64,000 bases of DNA from contig JADZFR010000050.1 in assembly GCA_020849795.1 (NCBI GenBank), positions 62,001 to 126,000 on the forward strand, read 5' to 3'. Positions 57,692 to 64,000 of the stretch are shown piece by piece. The notes under the pieces were generated by a model, which was not told the origin of the DNA, ran no database searches, and worked only from the letters and a program-made list of their open reading frames with translations. The position numbers and the translations under genes were made by a program. The stretch is from Planctomycetota bacterium. Lineage in GTDB: Bacteria; Planctomycetota; UBA8742; UBA2392. Each line of letters starts with the position of its first letter. Position 1 is the first letter of the stretch.

Positions 57692-58669
57692 ATGGACGAC
57701 ATGGGCCTGCCGATTCGACCGAGGCGCAACCGCAAGTCTGCGGCTGTGCGGGGGCTGGTTCGCGAGACGCGACTGCATCGCGAACAGTTGATCTACCCGG
57801 TGTTCATGCACGACGACAAAGGCGACACACCGCTGCAGAGCCTGCCCGGCGTCAAGCGATGGGGTCTCAAGGGCCTGATTGCGGAAGCCGTGCGCGCGCA
57901 CAAGCTGGGCATCAAGGCGATCGTGCTGTTTCCGAAGGTGCCGGACGCCAGCAAGACCGCGAGCGCCGAAGAAGCCTGCAATCCTGACGGCCTGGTGCCT
58001 CGCGCAATCAAGGCTTTGAAAGACAAGCTGCCTGATCTGTGTGTGATCACCGATGTTGCGCTGGACCCCTACAACAGCGACGGTCACGACGGCCTGGTGC
58101 GCGACGGCAAAGTCGTCAACGACGCGACGGTCGAAGTGTTGTGCGTGCAGGCGCTGATGCACGCACAAGCCGGCGCAGATATTGTCGCGCCTTCCGACAT
58201 GATGGATGGTCGCGTGGCTGCGATTCGCGGTGCGCTGGATGACCAAGGGTTCAGCGACACCGGCATCATGGCCTACACCGCCAAGTACGCCAGCGCGTTC
58301 TACGGCCCCTTTCGCGGCGCGCTGGATTCCGCGCCCAAGGCCGGCGACAAGAAGACCTACCAGATGGACCCCGCCAACATCCGCGAGGCGATTCGCGAAG
58401 CCCAGCTCGATGAAGCCGAGGGCGCGGACGTACTGATGGTGAAGCCGGCCGGGCCGTATCTCGATGTGATCAGCGCGGTGCGGGCCAACACCACGCTGCC
58501 TGTCGCGGCGTACCAGGTCAGCGGCGAGTACCTGATGCTCAAGGCCGCCGCGCAAAGCGGCTGGCTGGATGAAAAGGCGTGCGTGCTGGAAAGCGTCACC
58601 GGCATTGTGCGAGCGGGCGCCGACATGGTGCTGACGTACCACGCGCCGCAGATTGCCGAATGGCTGTAG
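57692..58669 (+). CDS. hemB: Delta-aminolevulinic acid dehydratase (porphobilinogen synthase)
   Basis: A 325-residue enzyme condensing two 5-aminolevulinate molecules to porphobilinogen in tetrapyrrole synthesis. The two Schiff-base lysines are present in IMAYTAKYASAFYGPFRGAL and ADVLMVKPAGPYLDVI. The metal region reads VITDVALDPYNSDGHDG, with Ala and Asp where zinc enzymes have Cys, so this is the zinc-independent (Mg/K-type) class. QMDPANIREAIREAQLDEAE and YQVSGEYLML are further family blocks. I use ATG 57692; a GTG at 57671 is in frame. It is divergent from the 56745 gene and convergent with the pseudouridine synthase gene 12 bp away. Confidence 0.96.
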   Translation: MDDMGLPIRPRRNRKSAAVRGLVRETRLHREQLIYPVFMHDDKGDTPLQSLPGVKRWGLKGLIAEAVRAHKLGIKAIVLFPKVPDASKTASAEEACNPDGLVPRAIKALKDKLPDLCVITDVALDPYNSDGHDGLVRDGKVVNDATVEVLCVQALMHAQAGADIVAPSDMMDGRVAAIRGALDDQGFSDTGIMAYTAKYASAFYGPFRGALDSAPKAGDKKTYQMDPANIREAIREAQLDEAEGADVLMVKPAGPYLDVISAVRANTTLPVAAYQVSGEYLMLKAAAQSGWLDEKACVLESVTGIVRAGADMVLTYHAPQIAEWL

Positions 58670-58681
58670 CCTGTGGCGCGC

Positions 58682-59851
58682 TTACCCTTGGCTTGCGCTT
58701 TGGGGTCCTGTCTTCAGTTTCGAGACCACTCCTGAAATGTCGGGGGGCAGTGGTGCTGTGAGCTCGATTTCATGCCCTGTGTTCGGGTGGGTGAATCGCA
58801 GCAGGTGGCTGTGCAGGGCGCAGCGACCCAGCAGCAATGCGTCGCTTTCGCCGCGGGGCACGCGCTCGCCTTTGGCCAGCGCCTCGTACTCGTGACGCTT
58901 TTGCGTATCCACGGCGCGAATACGGTCGCTGACGTCTGCGTCGCTGTCGCCGTCTCTGTAGCCATACGGGCTTTCAATCCGCGCGGGGGGCGGCGGCGGT
59001 TCGCGCAGGTCACTTTCGCGCAGCTCGTCGCGCAGCCCGTAGTGATGGTCACACACCAGCGGGTGCCCGATACTCTGCATGTGTACACGAATCTGGTGCA
59101 TGCGCCCGGTGTGCAGCCGGCAACGCACCAGCGTGAAGCGCCCCAGCCGCTGCTCGACCCAGACTTCGGTGCGCGCGTCCTGGCCACTGGGGTCGATGCG
59201 GCGCAACATGCTGACTTCAGAGTCTGTGTCCTGCGCAATCGCCTTGTCAATCATCTGGTGATTGGCAGTGACGACCCCTTCCACCAGCGCCAAGTACTCC
59301 TTGACGACTTCCTTGGCATCAAGCGCCTTTCCCAGCGCGCCCGTGGTCGGGGCGTCCTTGCCGCACAAGATCAGCCCGCTGGTTTCTTTGTCGATGCGGT
59401 TCACCAGGCGCGGTGCCACACCCGTGCCTCTGAAGCGCAGGTGAAGCGCATTGAGCAACGTGGTGTAGCGATACCCGCCCGTGGGGTGAACGATCAGGTG
59501 CGGCGGCTTGGATACGACGAACATGTGCTCGTCTTCAAAGAGAATGTCGTACGGGATGCGCGCCATCTCGCTGAGGTCTTCGTGGGGCGGCGGCAGAATC
59601 AGCTCCAGGGTGTCGCCGCTGCGCAGCTTCTTGCCCGAGTCGATCGCCACGCCGCCGCGGCGGATGCGCCCTTCATCAAACGCCGCCTGCACCTTCGTGC
59701 GCGACATCCAGGGCGTGCGCTCCGCCACAAACCTGTCGGCGCGCATGCCCTCCTGCGGCAACTCCACTCGGTACACACGCGCGCTCTCGACCTCGGAAAG
59801 GTCTGCCGGCGGGTCTTTCTGTTTGCGCGGTCTGCGTGAGCCTTTGGGCAT
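58682..59851 (-). CDS. RluA-family pseudouridine synthase
   Basis: A 389-residue RNA-modifying enzyme. The N-terminal S4 domain (GMRADRFVAERTPWMSRTKV, QAAFDEGRIRRGG) precedes the catalytic domain, whose motif RLVNRIDKETSGLILCGKDA contains the nucleophilic Asp. LVRCRLHTGRMHQIRVHMQS is the second family block and LGRCALHSHLLRFTHPNTG the last. Between the last two lies an insertion of about 50 charged residues (REPPPPPARIESPYGYRDGD). The RNA target (23S rRNA or other) cannot be told from sequence. No Shine-Dalgarno site is visible at the ATG. Confidence 0.92.
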   Translation of the reverse strand: MPKGSRRPRKQKDPPADLSEVESARVYRVELPQEGMRADRFVAERTPWMSRTKVQAAFDEGRIRRGGVAIDSGKKLRSGDTLELILPPPHEDLSEMARIPYDILFEDEHMFVVSKPPHLIVHPTGGYRYTTLLNALHLRFRGTGVAPRLVNRIDKETSGLILCGKDAPTTGALGKALDAKEVVKEYLALVEGVVTANHQMIDKAIAQDTDSEVSMLRRIDPSGQDARTEVWVEQRLGRFTLVRCRLHTGRMHQIRVHMQSIGHPLVCDHHYGLRDELRESDLREPPPPPARIESPYGYRDGDSDADVSDRIRAVDTQKRHEYEALAKGERVPRGESDALLLGRCALHSHLLRFTHPNTGHEIELTAPLPPDISGVVSKLKTGPQSASQG

Positions 59852-59941
59852 CGGCGAATCACCGGGTCTTGGTCGGGGCTACAGAGTAACCGGGCCCGGC
59901 CCGGGCAATCAGTGGCAGTTCACTGCCACGCCGCTGGAAGG

Positions 59942-61168
59942 TCAGTCGCCCATCTCGATCGGCGGGTTGACCTGGATGCCGCCCTTTACTTCAGGCCCGG
60001 GCGCACCCGCCATGATCCACTCCCGGATCTTCGCGATCTCGGAATGCGGCAACGGGTTGGCGCCAAACGGCATGTGCGGCTGCTTGCGGCCTTCAAGGTG
60101 CGCCAGCAGCGGGCTGTTTTCGGCGTAGGGCACTACGCTTAGTCGCGGTTGCCCGAGGTCGTCCACCGCGCCGCGCCGCACACCGGCATAGGTCATCAGG
60201 TCTAGCTTGCGCGCCTTGGCACTCCAGGTGTCCAGCCAGCCCGCGCCGCCCGCCGGGTTGGTCGCCTCGGGTGCTGTCCCCTGTGGCGCGTAGTGGCAGC
60301 CGTTGCAGCGGCTCATCAGGATCGACATGACTTCGTCGTGTGTCACGTTGGTCTTGGGCGAGGGCACGGCGTTGGTCACGTACCACGCCAGCTCGTTCGC
60401 CTCGTCCTGCGTGATCCCCGGCGCGGTCATGCCCGCCCACGGCAACCACTTGGCTGGATCGGCGATAGCCGCCGCAAGCCACTCCGGGCGTGTACGGGCA
60501 AACGCCAGGTCAAGCCGCGGCGCAAACACCTGCGCCTGCACCACCGGCAATCCGTTCGCGTGGTACTGGGGCGTCAGCGTGTGCGAGCCAAGGCTGTGGC
60601 AAGTGCCGCACTGGTAGTGGTCCCACAGCATGGCGGCGCCTTCGAGGCGGCTGGCGTCGGGCTCCTTCTCGCGTTGCGGTTTGAAGGCGGGCAATTCGTC
60701 AATGCGATCGTCGGCCAGCGCCACGAGATAGCCGGTCAGCACTTCGATCTCAAAGTCACTCAGCGACAGATCGGGCATGCGGTCGTTGCTGTTGCCGCGA
60801 ATCGCGTACGGATAGCGAAGATAGCGCCGGATCCATTCCTCGGGCCGGCGCTCGGCAATGTGTTTCAGCGGCGGCGCCAGGTTCTCGGGACGGCTGCGAA
60901 GCTGATGACATTGCTGGCAGTTGGCGCGATCGGGCGGGTGGTCCTTGGGCGCCTCGGTGCGATGGCAGAAGTTGCAGTTGTGCTGCATTGCCAATACCTC
61001 GCCCGCGGCGAGAAACTCGCCCTTACTTTTCGGGAGTTCGGCTTGGGAAGGGCCACCCGCGGGGCCGCGCTCACGTGTGCCATCAACAATCAGCAGCACG
61101 ACGCCAAGCACACACAGGGCGATGCCGCTGACCAGGATGATCACATTCGAGAGCTTGATGCCGCGCAT
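59942..61168 (-). CDS. Membrane-anchored tetrahaem c-type cytochrome
   Basis: A 408-residue protein with an N-terminal membrane helix (VIILVSGIALCVLGVVLLIV) and four CxxCH haem sites: CNFCH, CQQCH, CGTCH and CNGCH. The first two lie close together in a small domain; the third and fourth begin separate cytochrome-c-like domains with distal Met candidates (GNSNDRMPDLSLSDFE, WLPWAGMTAPGITQDE, PHMPFGANPLPHSE). It resembles electron-transfer cytochromes feeding respiratory or dehydrogenase complexes. TAGACT lies exactly 6 nt before the ATG, suggesting a leaderless transcript. No c-type maturation genes are in the window. Confidence 0.9.
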   Translation of the reverse strand: MRGIKLSNVIILVSGIALCVLGVVLLIVDGTRERGPAGGPSQAELPKSKGEFLAAGEVLAMQHNCNFCHRTEAPKDHPPDRANCQQCHQLRSRPENLAPPLKHIAERRPEEWIRRYLRYPYAIRGNSNDRMPDLSLSDFEIEVLTGYLVALADDRIDELPAFKPQREKEPDASRLEGAAMLWDHYQCGTCHSLGSHTLTPQYHANGLPVVQAQVFAPRLDLAFARTRPEWLAAAIADPAKWLPWAGMTAPGITQDEANELAWYVTNAVPSPKTNVTHDEVMSILMSRCNGCHYAPQGTAPEATNPAGGAGWLDTWSAKARKLDLMTYAGVRRGAVDDLGQPRLSVVPYAENSPLLAHLEGRKQPHMPFGANPLPHSEIAKIREWIMAGAPGPEVKGGIQVNPPIEMGD

Positions 61169-61199
61169 AGGGACAGTCTAGCTAGGGACCTCGGCCAGG

Positions 61200-61234
61200 C
61201 GATAAAAACGGGGCGCCCCATGCGGAGCGCCCCC
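61200..61234 (-). terminator. Intrinsic terminator of the 61255 gene
   Basis: On the minus strand GGGGCGC and GCGCCCC arms with a 10-nt loop are followed by GTTTTTATC, a classic T tail. Confidence 0.85.
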
Positions 61235-61254
61235 AAGGTTTACTCTGCGACGTG

Positions 61255-61767
61255 CTAACCGCGCTTCATCAGGCTGGGATCGGTCTTGGGCTCGACCGGA
61301 CGGTCACCGCGGCGCTTGAGATAGCTGGTATACTCTGACCAGACCTCTCGCACCTGTTCAGGTGTGACGTGGCCGTCGTCCATGAGAATGCTCTCGACGC
61401 GCTTGATGTCGCCCAGCGCCTTGAACAGCTGGCGCTGAAACGCAAGCGATTCATCCAGCTGCGTCTTGGTGATGAAGTTCTTGCGGAACAGCCGTTTGCC
61501 AAGGCGCTTGTCTTCCTGCCGGATCAGCGCGTAGTTGCGCGCCTTCACCAGCTTGTACAACTCGGCACGGCTCAGCAGGTTGCGCTCAAGAATTGCGTGC
61601 GCGAGATCAAGCTCGCGCCCTTCGTTCTTGGCGGTCTGCACAGCCGCAATGGCGTCGTCCACCTGGTCTTGGGTGACCTTGGTGTTCTTCACGACAATCT
61701 GGATCAACAGTTGATCCGCCTGCGACATACGAGCAGCCCTGGCTTCCCGGGTATGAGGTTGATTCAT
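61255..61767 (-). CDS. Helical protein with tandem GspE/MshE N-terminal-like segments
   Basis: A 170-residue cytoplasmic protein. It contains two related helical units: LLIQIVVKNTKVTQDQVDDA with AHAILERNLLSRAELYKLVK, and LGKRLFRKNFITKTQLDESL with ESILMDDGHVTPEQVREVWS. This pattern of a short helix, an inhibitory-looking loop and 'xxQLxEAL' resembles the MshEN/GspE-N domains that bind c-di-GMP or connect secretion ATPases, though the fit is loose. AGGA lies 10 nt before the ATG at 61767; an ATG 13 codons later is an alternative. A possible promoter lies at 61822-61851. The function is unknown. Confidence 0.55.
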   Translation of the reverse strand: MNQPHTREARAARMSQADQLLIQIVVKNTKVTQDQVDDAIAAVQTAKNEGRELDLAHAILERNLLSRAELYKLVKARNYALIRQEDKRLGKRLFRKNFITKTQLDESLAFQRQLFKALGDIKRVESILMDDGHVTPEQVREVWSEYTSYLKRRGDRPVEPKTDPSLMKRG

Positions 61768-61821
61768 GTGGCAGCTTCCTGGGGGAGAATACGGGGAGGG
61801 ATCTGCCAGTCCCTTAGAATA

Positions 61822-61851
61822 GATTTAACACCGCGGCGGGTGTTTAGGCAA
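61822..61851 (-). promoter_or_regulatory. Promoter of the 61255 gene (candidate)
   Basis: On the minus strand TTGCCT (61846-61851), 18-bp spacer and TAAATC (61822-61827), giving a leader of roughly 50 nt. Confidence 0.35.
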
Positions 61852-61937
61852 GCACAGGCTGTCACAAACCGTGGCAGCGGCGCGGATTGGCAACAGCGTG
61901 GCGACGCTTTGCGGGGGAAGCGCGCTCTAACCGGGGT

Positions 61938-62450
61938 TTACTTGAGCTCTTTGCCCAGGGTCTCGGCGGTAGTCAGGCCAAGCTCGGCGTAATACACGTT
62001 GCGGTCAGCGTCGGCCAGAATCACGAACGGCGCCTTGTTCAGCGTCAGCACCTTGCCCTTGCGCGTCTTGAACACGCGGTTGAAGCCCTGCCCGATCCGG
62101 GTGCTGGCGTCGGTCTTGTAGCATGGAAACGTCAGGCCCTGCCGCGCCTTGAAATCACGCGCCTCGGCGACGCTGTCAATGATGAATGCAATGATCTCGA
62201 CTTCCGGGTGGGCTTTGTGGAATGCCTCAAGTTCGCGGGCTTGCTCAATGCTGGGCTGGTGCCACGTGGCAAACGCTGCAATCAGCAGCTTCTTGCCCTT
62301 GAAGCGATCGTCCGTGAGCCGGTGTTCCTGCTCTTGCAGGTCTTTCATTTCAAACGCGGGAAGCTTGCGCGCAGCGTCAGCGTCGGCAGCGCCGGCGGTA
62401 AACGCCACGCCCATCACAGCCAGCAGCACGAACATTACGACTGACTTCAC
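61938..62450 (-). CDS. Secreted thioredoxin-fold protein with degenerate active site
   Basis: A 170-residue TlpA-like protein with a signal peptide (VVMFVLLAVMGVAFTAGAAD). The fold is preserved (RKLPAFEMKDLQEQEHRLTD, KKLLIAAFATWHQPSIEQAR, TLNKAPFVILADADRNVYYA), but the WCxPC motif is WHQPS, so both redox cysteines are replaced. The start is GTG, 2 nt after the stop of the upstream lipoprotein gene and with GAGG before it, so the two are coupled. It differs from the 25-28 kb family in lacking the Lys-rich helical domain. A non-redox binding or chaperone function is inferred. Confidence 0.75.
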   Translation of the reverse strand: MKSVVMFVLLAVMGVAFTAGAADADAARKLPAFEMKDLQEQEHRLTDDRFKGKKLLIAAFATWHQPSIEQARELEAFHKAHPEVEIIAFIIDSVAEARDFKARQGLTFPCYKTDASTRIGQGFNRVFKTRKGKVLTLNKAPFVILADADRNVYYAELGLTTAETLGKELK

Positions 62451-62452
62451 GT

Positions 62453-63028
62453 TTACCTCGAACGTGGCGCGCGAAAGTTGCCCGCCACACGGTACTTCTT
62501 GAACTTCAGGTCGATGCGCCCGACCACAAGGTCCGGCCCATCGTACACCAGCTCCCAGCTTCCCGACTCAAACGTGTCGTTGCCGGCAGCTGTAAATCCG
62601 CTGACCACTGTCCCGGTCACTGAACCAAGTATGGCTGTGCGGACCGTGCCATCGCCTGCCAATTCGGCGCGCAACGATACCCGCTTGTCATCGGTCTGCA
62701 AGAGAGAGATGTCGCCGCGATCAATGAACTCAAGCAGGAACACCCGGTTGTCACCGCGTGTCACCTTGCCGTCCCCGGCCAACGCTGCACCCGTATACCA
62801 GGACACGGCTTCGATGCTGTAGGCCCCGTTGATCTCATTCACCAGGGCTGGCGTCGTCAGCTCGACCACGCCTTCGGTCGGCGCCCCGGTCTTGCGAAAC
62901 ATCACGTCCACCAGCATCTCGCCGGTGCCCGGCGTCGCGCAACCCGCCAGCGCAAGCCAGCTCAACGCCAGTACACACATCACGTGCACCGCCGAACAGC
63001 CTGGAGAACCCGCCGCCAGTCTTCGCAT
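62453..63028 (-). CDS. Putative lipoprotein
   Basis: A 191-residue protein with a basic start (MRRLAAGSPGCSAVHVMCVL) and a lipobox ALSWLALAGC, where the Cys would be lipidated. The mature part is a single beta-rich domain (VVELTTPALVNEINGAYSIE, GTVVSGFTAAGNDTFESGSW, GPDLVVGRIDLKFKKYRVAG). I recognise no family. The ATG at 63028 has TAGCGT 7 nt upstream and no Shine-Dalgarno site; a later ATG at 62980 would still include the lipobox. It is coupled to the pseudo-thioredoxin gene downstream and divergent from the 63100 gene. Confidence 0.65.
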   Translation of the reverse strand: MRRLAAGSPGCSAVHVMCVLALSWLALAGCATPGTGEMLVDVMFRKTGAPTEGVVELTTPALVNEINGAYSIEAVSWYTGAALAGDGKVTRGDNRVFLLEFIDRGDISLLQTDDKRVSLRAELAGDGTVRTAILGSVTGTVVSGFTAAGNDTFESGSWELVYDGPDLVVGRIDLKFKKYRVAGNFRAPRSR

Positions 63029-63099
63029 TTCCGCAACGCTAGCCCGCCGGCTACCCGAGTCAACCTCGCATGCATCGCCCAACCTGCTATCCTGCAAAT

Positions 63100-64000
63100 A
63101 TGCGCTACGTCGCCTTGATGCTGGCACTGCTGTTGGCTGCCGCCCCTCTGTTTGCGGTGAAGCTGAAGTTGAAGGCTGACCCGGAAGAGTTCGACGCAGC
63201 AGTCCTGAACTTTGACGGCGAGAACGTCACCTACCGGCGGGGCCGCAAGGAACTCACGGCCAAACTTGCCGACTTTGAGCACGCCAGCGCTTTCGAAATC
63301 AAGAAGCAGTACACCCGTGAAGACGCCACCGAGTGGCTTGAACTTGCGCGCTTTGCGCTGCACCGGGCGCTTTACACGCAAGCCCACGACACCGCGCGCA
63401 AGGCGGCAAGCCTTGACGCGCAACTGCAGCCGCAGGTGGACCGGCTCCTGAACACCGCCCGATACCTGCAAGCCGATGCGCTGCTTGAGCGCGGCAGTAT
63501 GGCACTGGACGAACAGAAGATTGACGAGGCGCGCCGGCTGCTGACACAAGTGATTGAGCAGTTTTCAGACACGCCGGCAAAGGTCAAGGCCGAGATTCTG
63601 CTCGGCACTCTCGACCGCGTAGCCCTCGAGATTAAAGCCAAAGAGCTGGAAGAAGCCGCCCGCAAAGCCCAGGAAGTCGCCGATGCGGACGAACGCAAGA
63701 AGCGCAAGCCGATCGACGACTGGTTGAACGAGCTGGCCGCCCAAGTCGAGGCCCAGAGCGAGGTAAAGCGAAGCGGCGACACCGAGTGCGTCGCCAATCG
63801 CATTCACAAGGGCCTGCCGCTGTACGAGAACGTGGTGAAGGCGCTGGAAACGATTCGCAAACAGATTGAGGACAACCGCCACTACTACACGTTTCGCGGG
63901 CAGATTGAGCAGGCCAACAGCATCGACAAAGCCGCCAAGACGCTCATGGTCGATACCTACGAACGCTGGGTGTACTACCTGTACTTCAACGCACGCTACG
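63100..64000 (+). CDS. Secreted TPR-like helical protein (3' end beyond the window)
   Basis: At least 300 residues, open at the right edge. It has a signal peptide (MRYVALMLALLLAAAPLFAV), a short beta segment (AAVLNFDGENVTYRRGRKEL) and then TPR-like helix pairs (WLELARFALHRALYTQAHDT, RLLTQVIEQFSDTPAKVKAE) with charged coiled-coil stretches. TATCCT lies exactly 6 nt before the ATG, and there is no Shine-Dalgarno site, so the transcript is probably leaderless. A periplasmic scaffold role is plausible; the family is not recognised. Confidence 0.65.
   Translation, partial: MRYVALMLALLLAAAPLFAVKLKLKADPEEFDAAVLNFDGENVTYRRGRKELTAKLADFEHASAFEIKKQYTREDATEWLELARFALHRALYTQAHDTARKAASLDAQLQPQVDRLLNTARYLQADALLERGSMALDEQKIDEARRLLTQVIEQFSDTPAKVKAEILLGTLDRVALEIKAKELEEAARKAQEVADADERKKRKPIDDWLNELAAQVEAQSEVKRSGDTECVANRIHKGLPLYENVVKALETIRKQIEDNRHYYTFRGQIEQANSIDKAAKTLMVDTYERWVYYLYFNARY

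Noticed and set aside
1-64000. CRISPR arrays, insertion sequences, integrases, prophage genes or attachment sites
   Set aside because: No regularly spaced direct repeats, transposase or recombinase motifs were found. The single tRNA has no adjacent integrase or repeat of its 3' end.

Overview
The window is GC-rich, gene-dense bacterial chromosome with genes on both strands. I see no phage, insertion sequence or CRISPR array. Several traits point, with moderate confidence, to an uncultured member of the Planctomycetota or a similar phylum: large secreted repeat proteins (choice-of-anchor, parallel beta-helix, IPT/TIG) with a Cys-membrane-Arg tail, VIT/vWA lipoproteins, an ECF sigma/anti-sigma pair, multihaem cytochromes, and many starts without a Shine-Dalgarno sequence. 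UGA is used as an ordinary stop in many genes here.

Layout. 0-2.5 kb: 3' end of a haem-binding cytochrome-type gene, a coupled pair of small beta-barrel proteins, and purM. 2.5-16 kb: surface and secreted proteins (outer-membrane barrel, choice-of-anchor D protein, two beta-helix paralogues, a seven-repeat TIG protein), with a TPR/HTH repressor that appears autoregulated, a YmdB-type phosphodiesterase and an MPPED-type phosphoesterase. 16-22 kb: radical SAM/SPASM protein, tandem retropepsin/PDZ protein, large helical HTH regulator. 22-24.5 kb: CysO-like sulfur carrier, homoserine dehydrogenase, homoserine kinase. 24.5-28.4 kb: pcm and three tandem secreted thioredoxin-fold paralogues. 28.5-35.8 kb: ABC-F ATPase, small membrane protein, intradiol dioxygenase, urocanase, propeller-like protein. 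35.8-40.3 kb: histidine kinase divergent from an ECF sigma/anti-sigma operon. 40.4-49.3 kb: hydrolase, a VgrG spike with a hydrophobic insertion, SDR, SRPBCC, DinB, a truncated TPR gene and hsp20 behind a sigma-54-like promoter. 49.4-64 kb: VIT/vWA lipoprotein, FecR-like protein, nucleoside phosphorylase, [2Fe-2S] protein, rhomboid-like protein, tRNA-Pro, hemB, RluA-type pseudouridine synthase, tetrahaem cytochrome, secretion-type adaptor, pseudo-thioredoxin, lipoprotein and a partial TPR protein.

The strongest discovery is at 27387-28370 (minus). This thioredoxin-fold gene is interrupted by one in-frame UGA exactly where its neighbour paralogue has the first Cys of a CGPC motif, and a bacterial SECIS-like hairpin starts 9 nt after the UGA. 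I read it as a secreted U-G-P-C selenoprotein beside a Cys paralogue and a paralogue with no redox Cys. The second notable signal is regulatory. Many genes have a -10 hexamer only 6-7 nt before the ATG (leaderless transcripts). One of them, the 5647 repressor, has two exact 14-bp operator copies bracketing a clear TTGACG-N17-TAGATT promoter.
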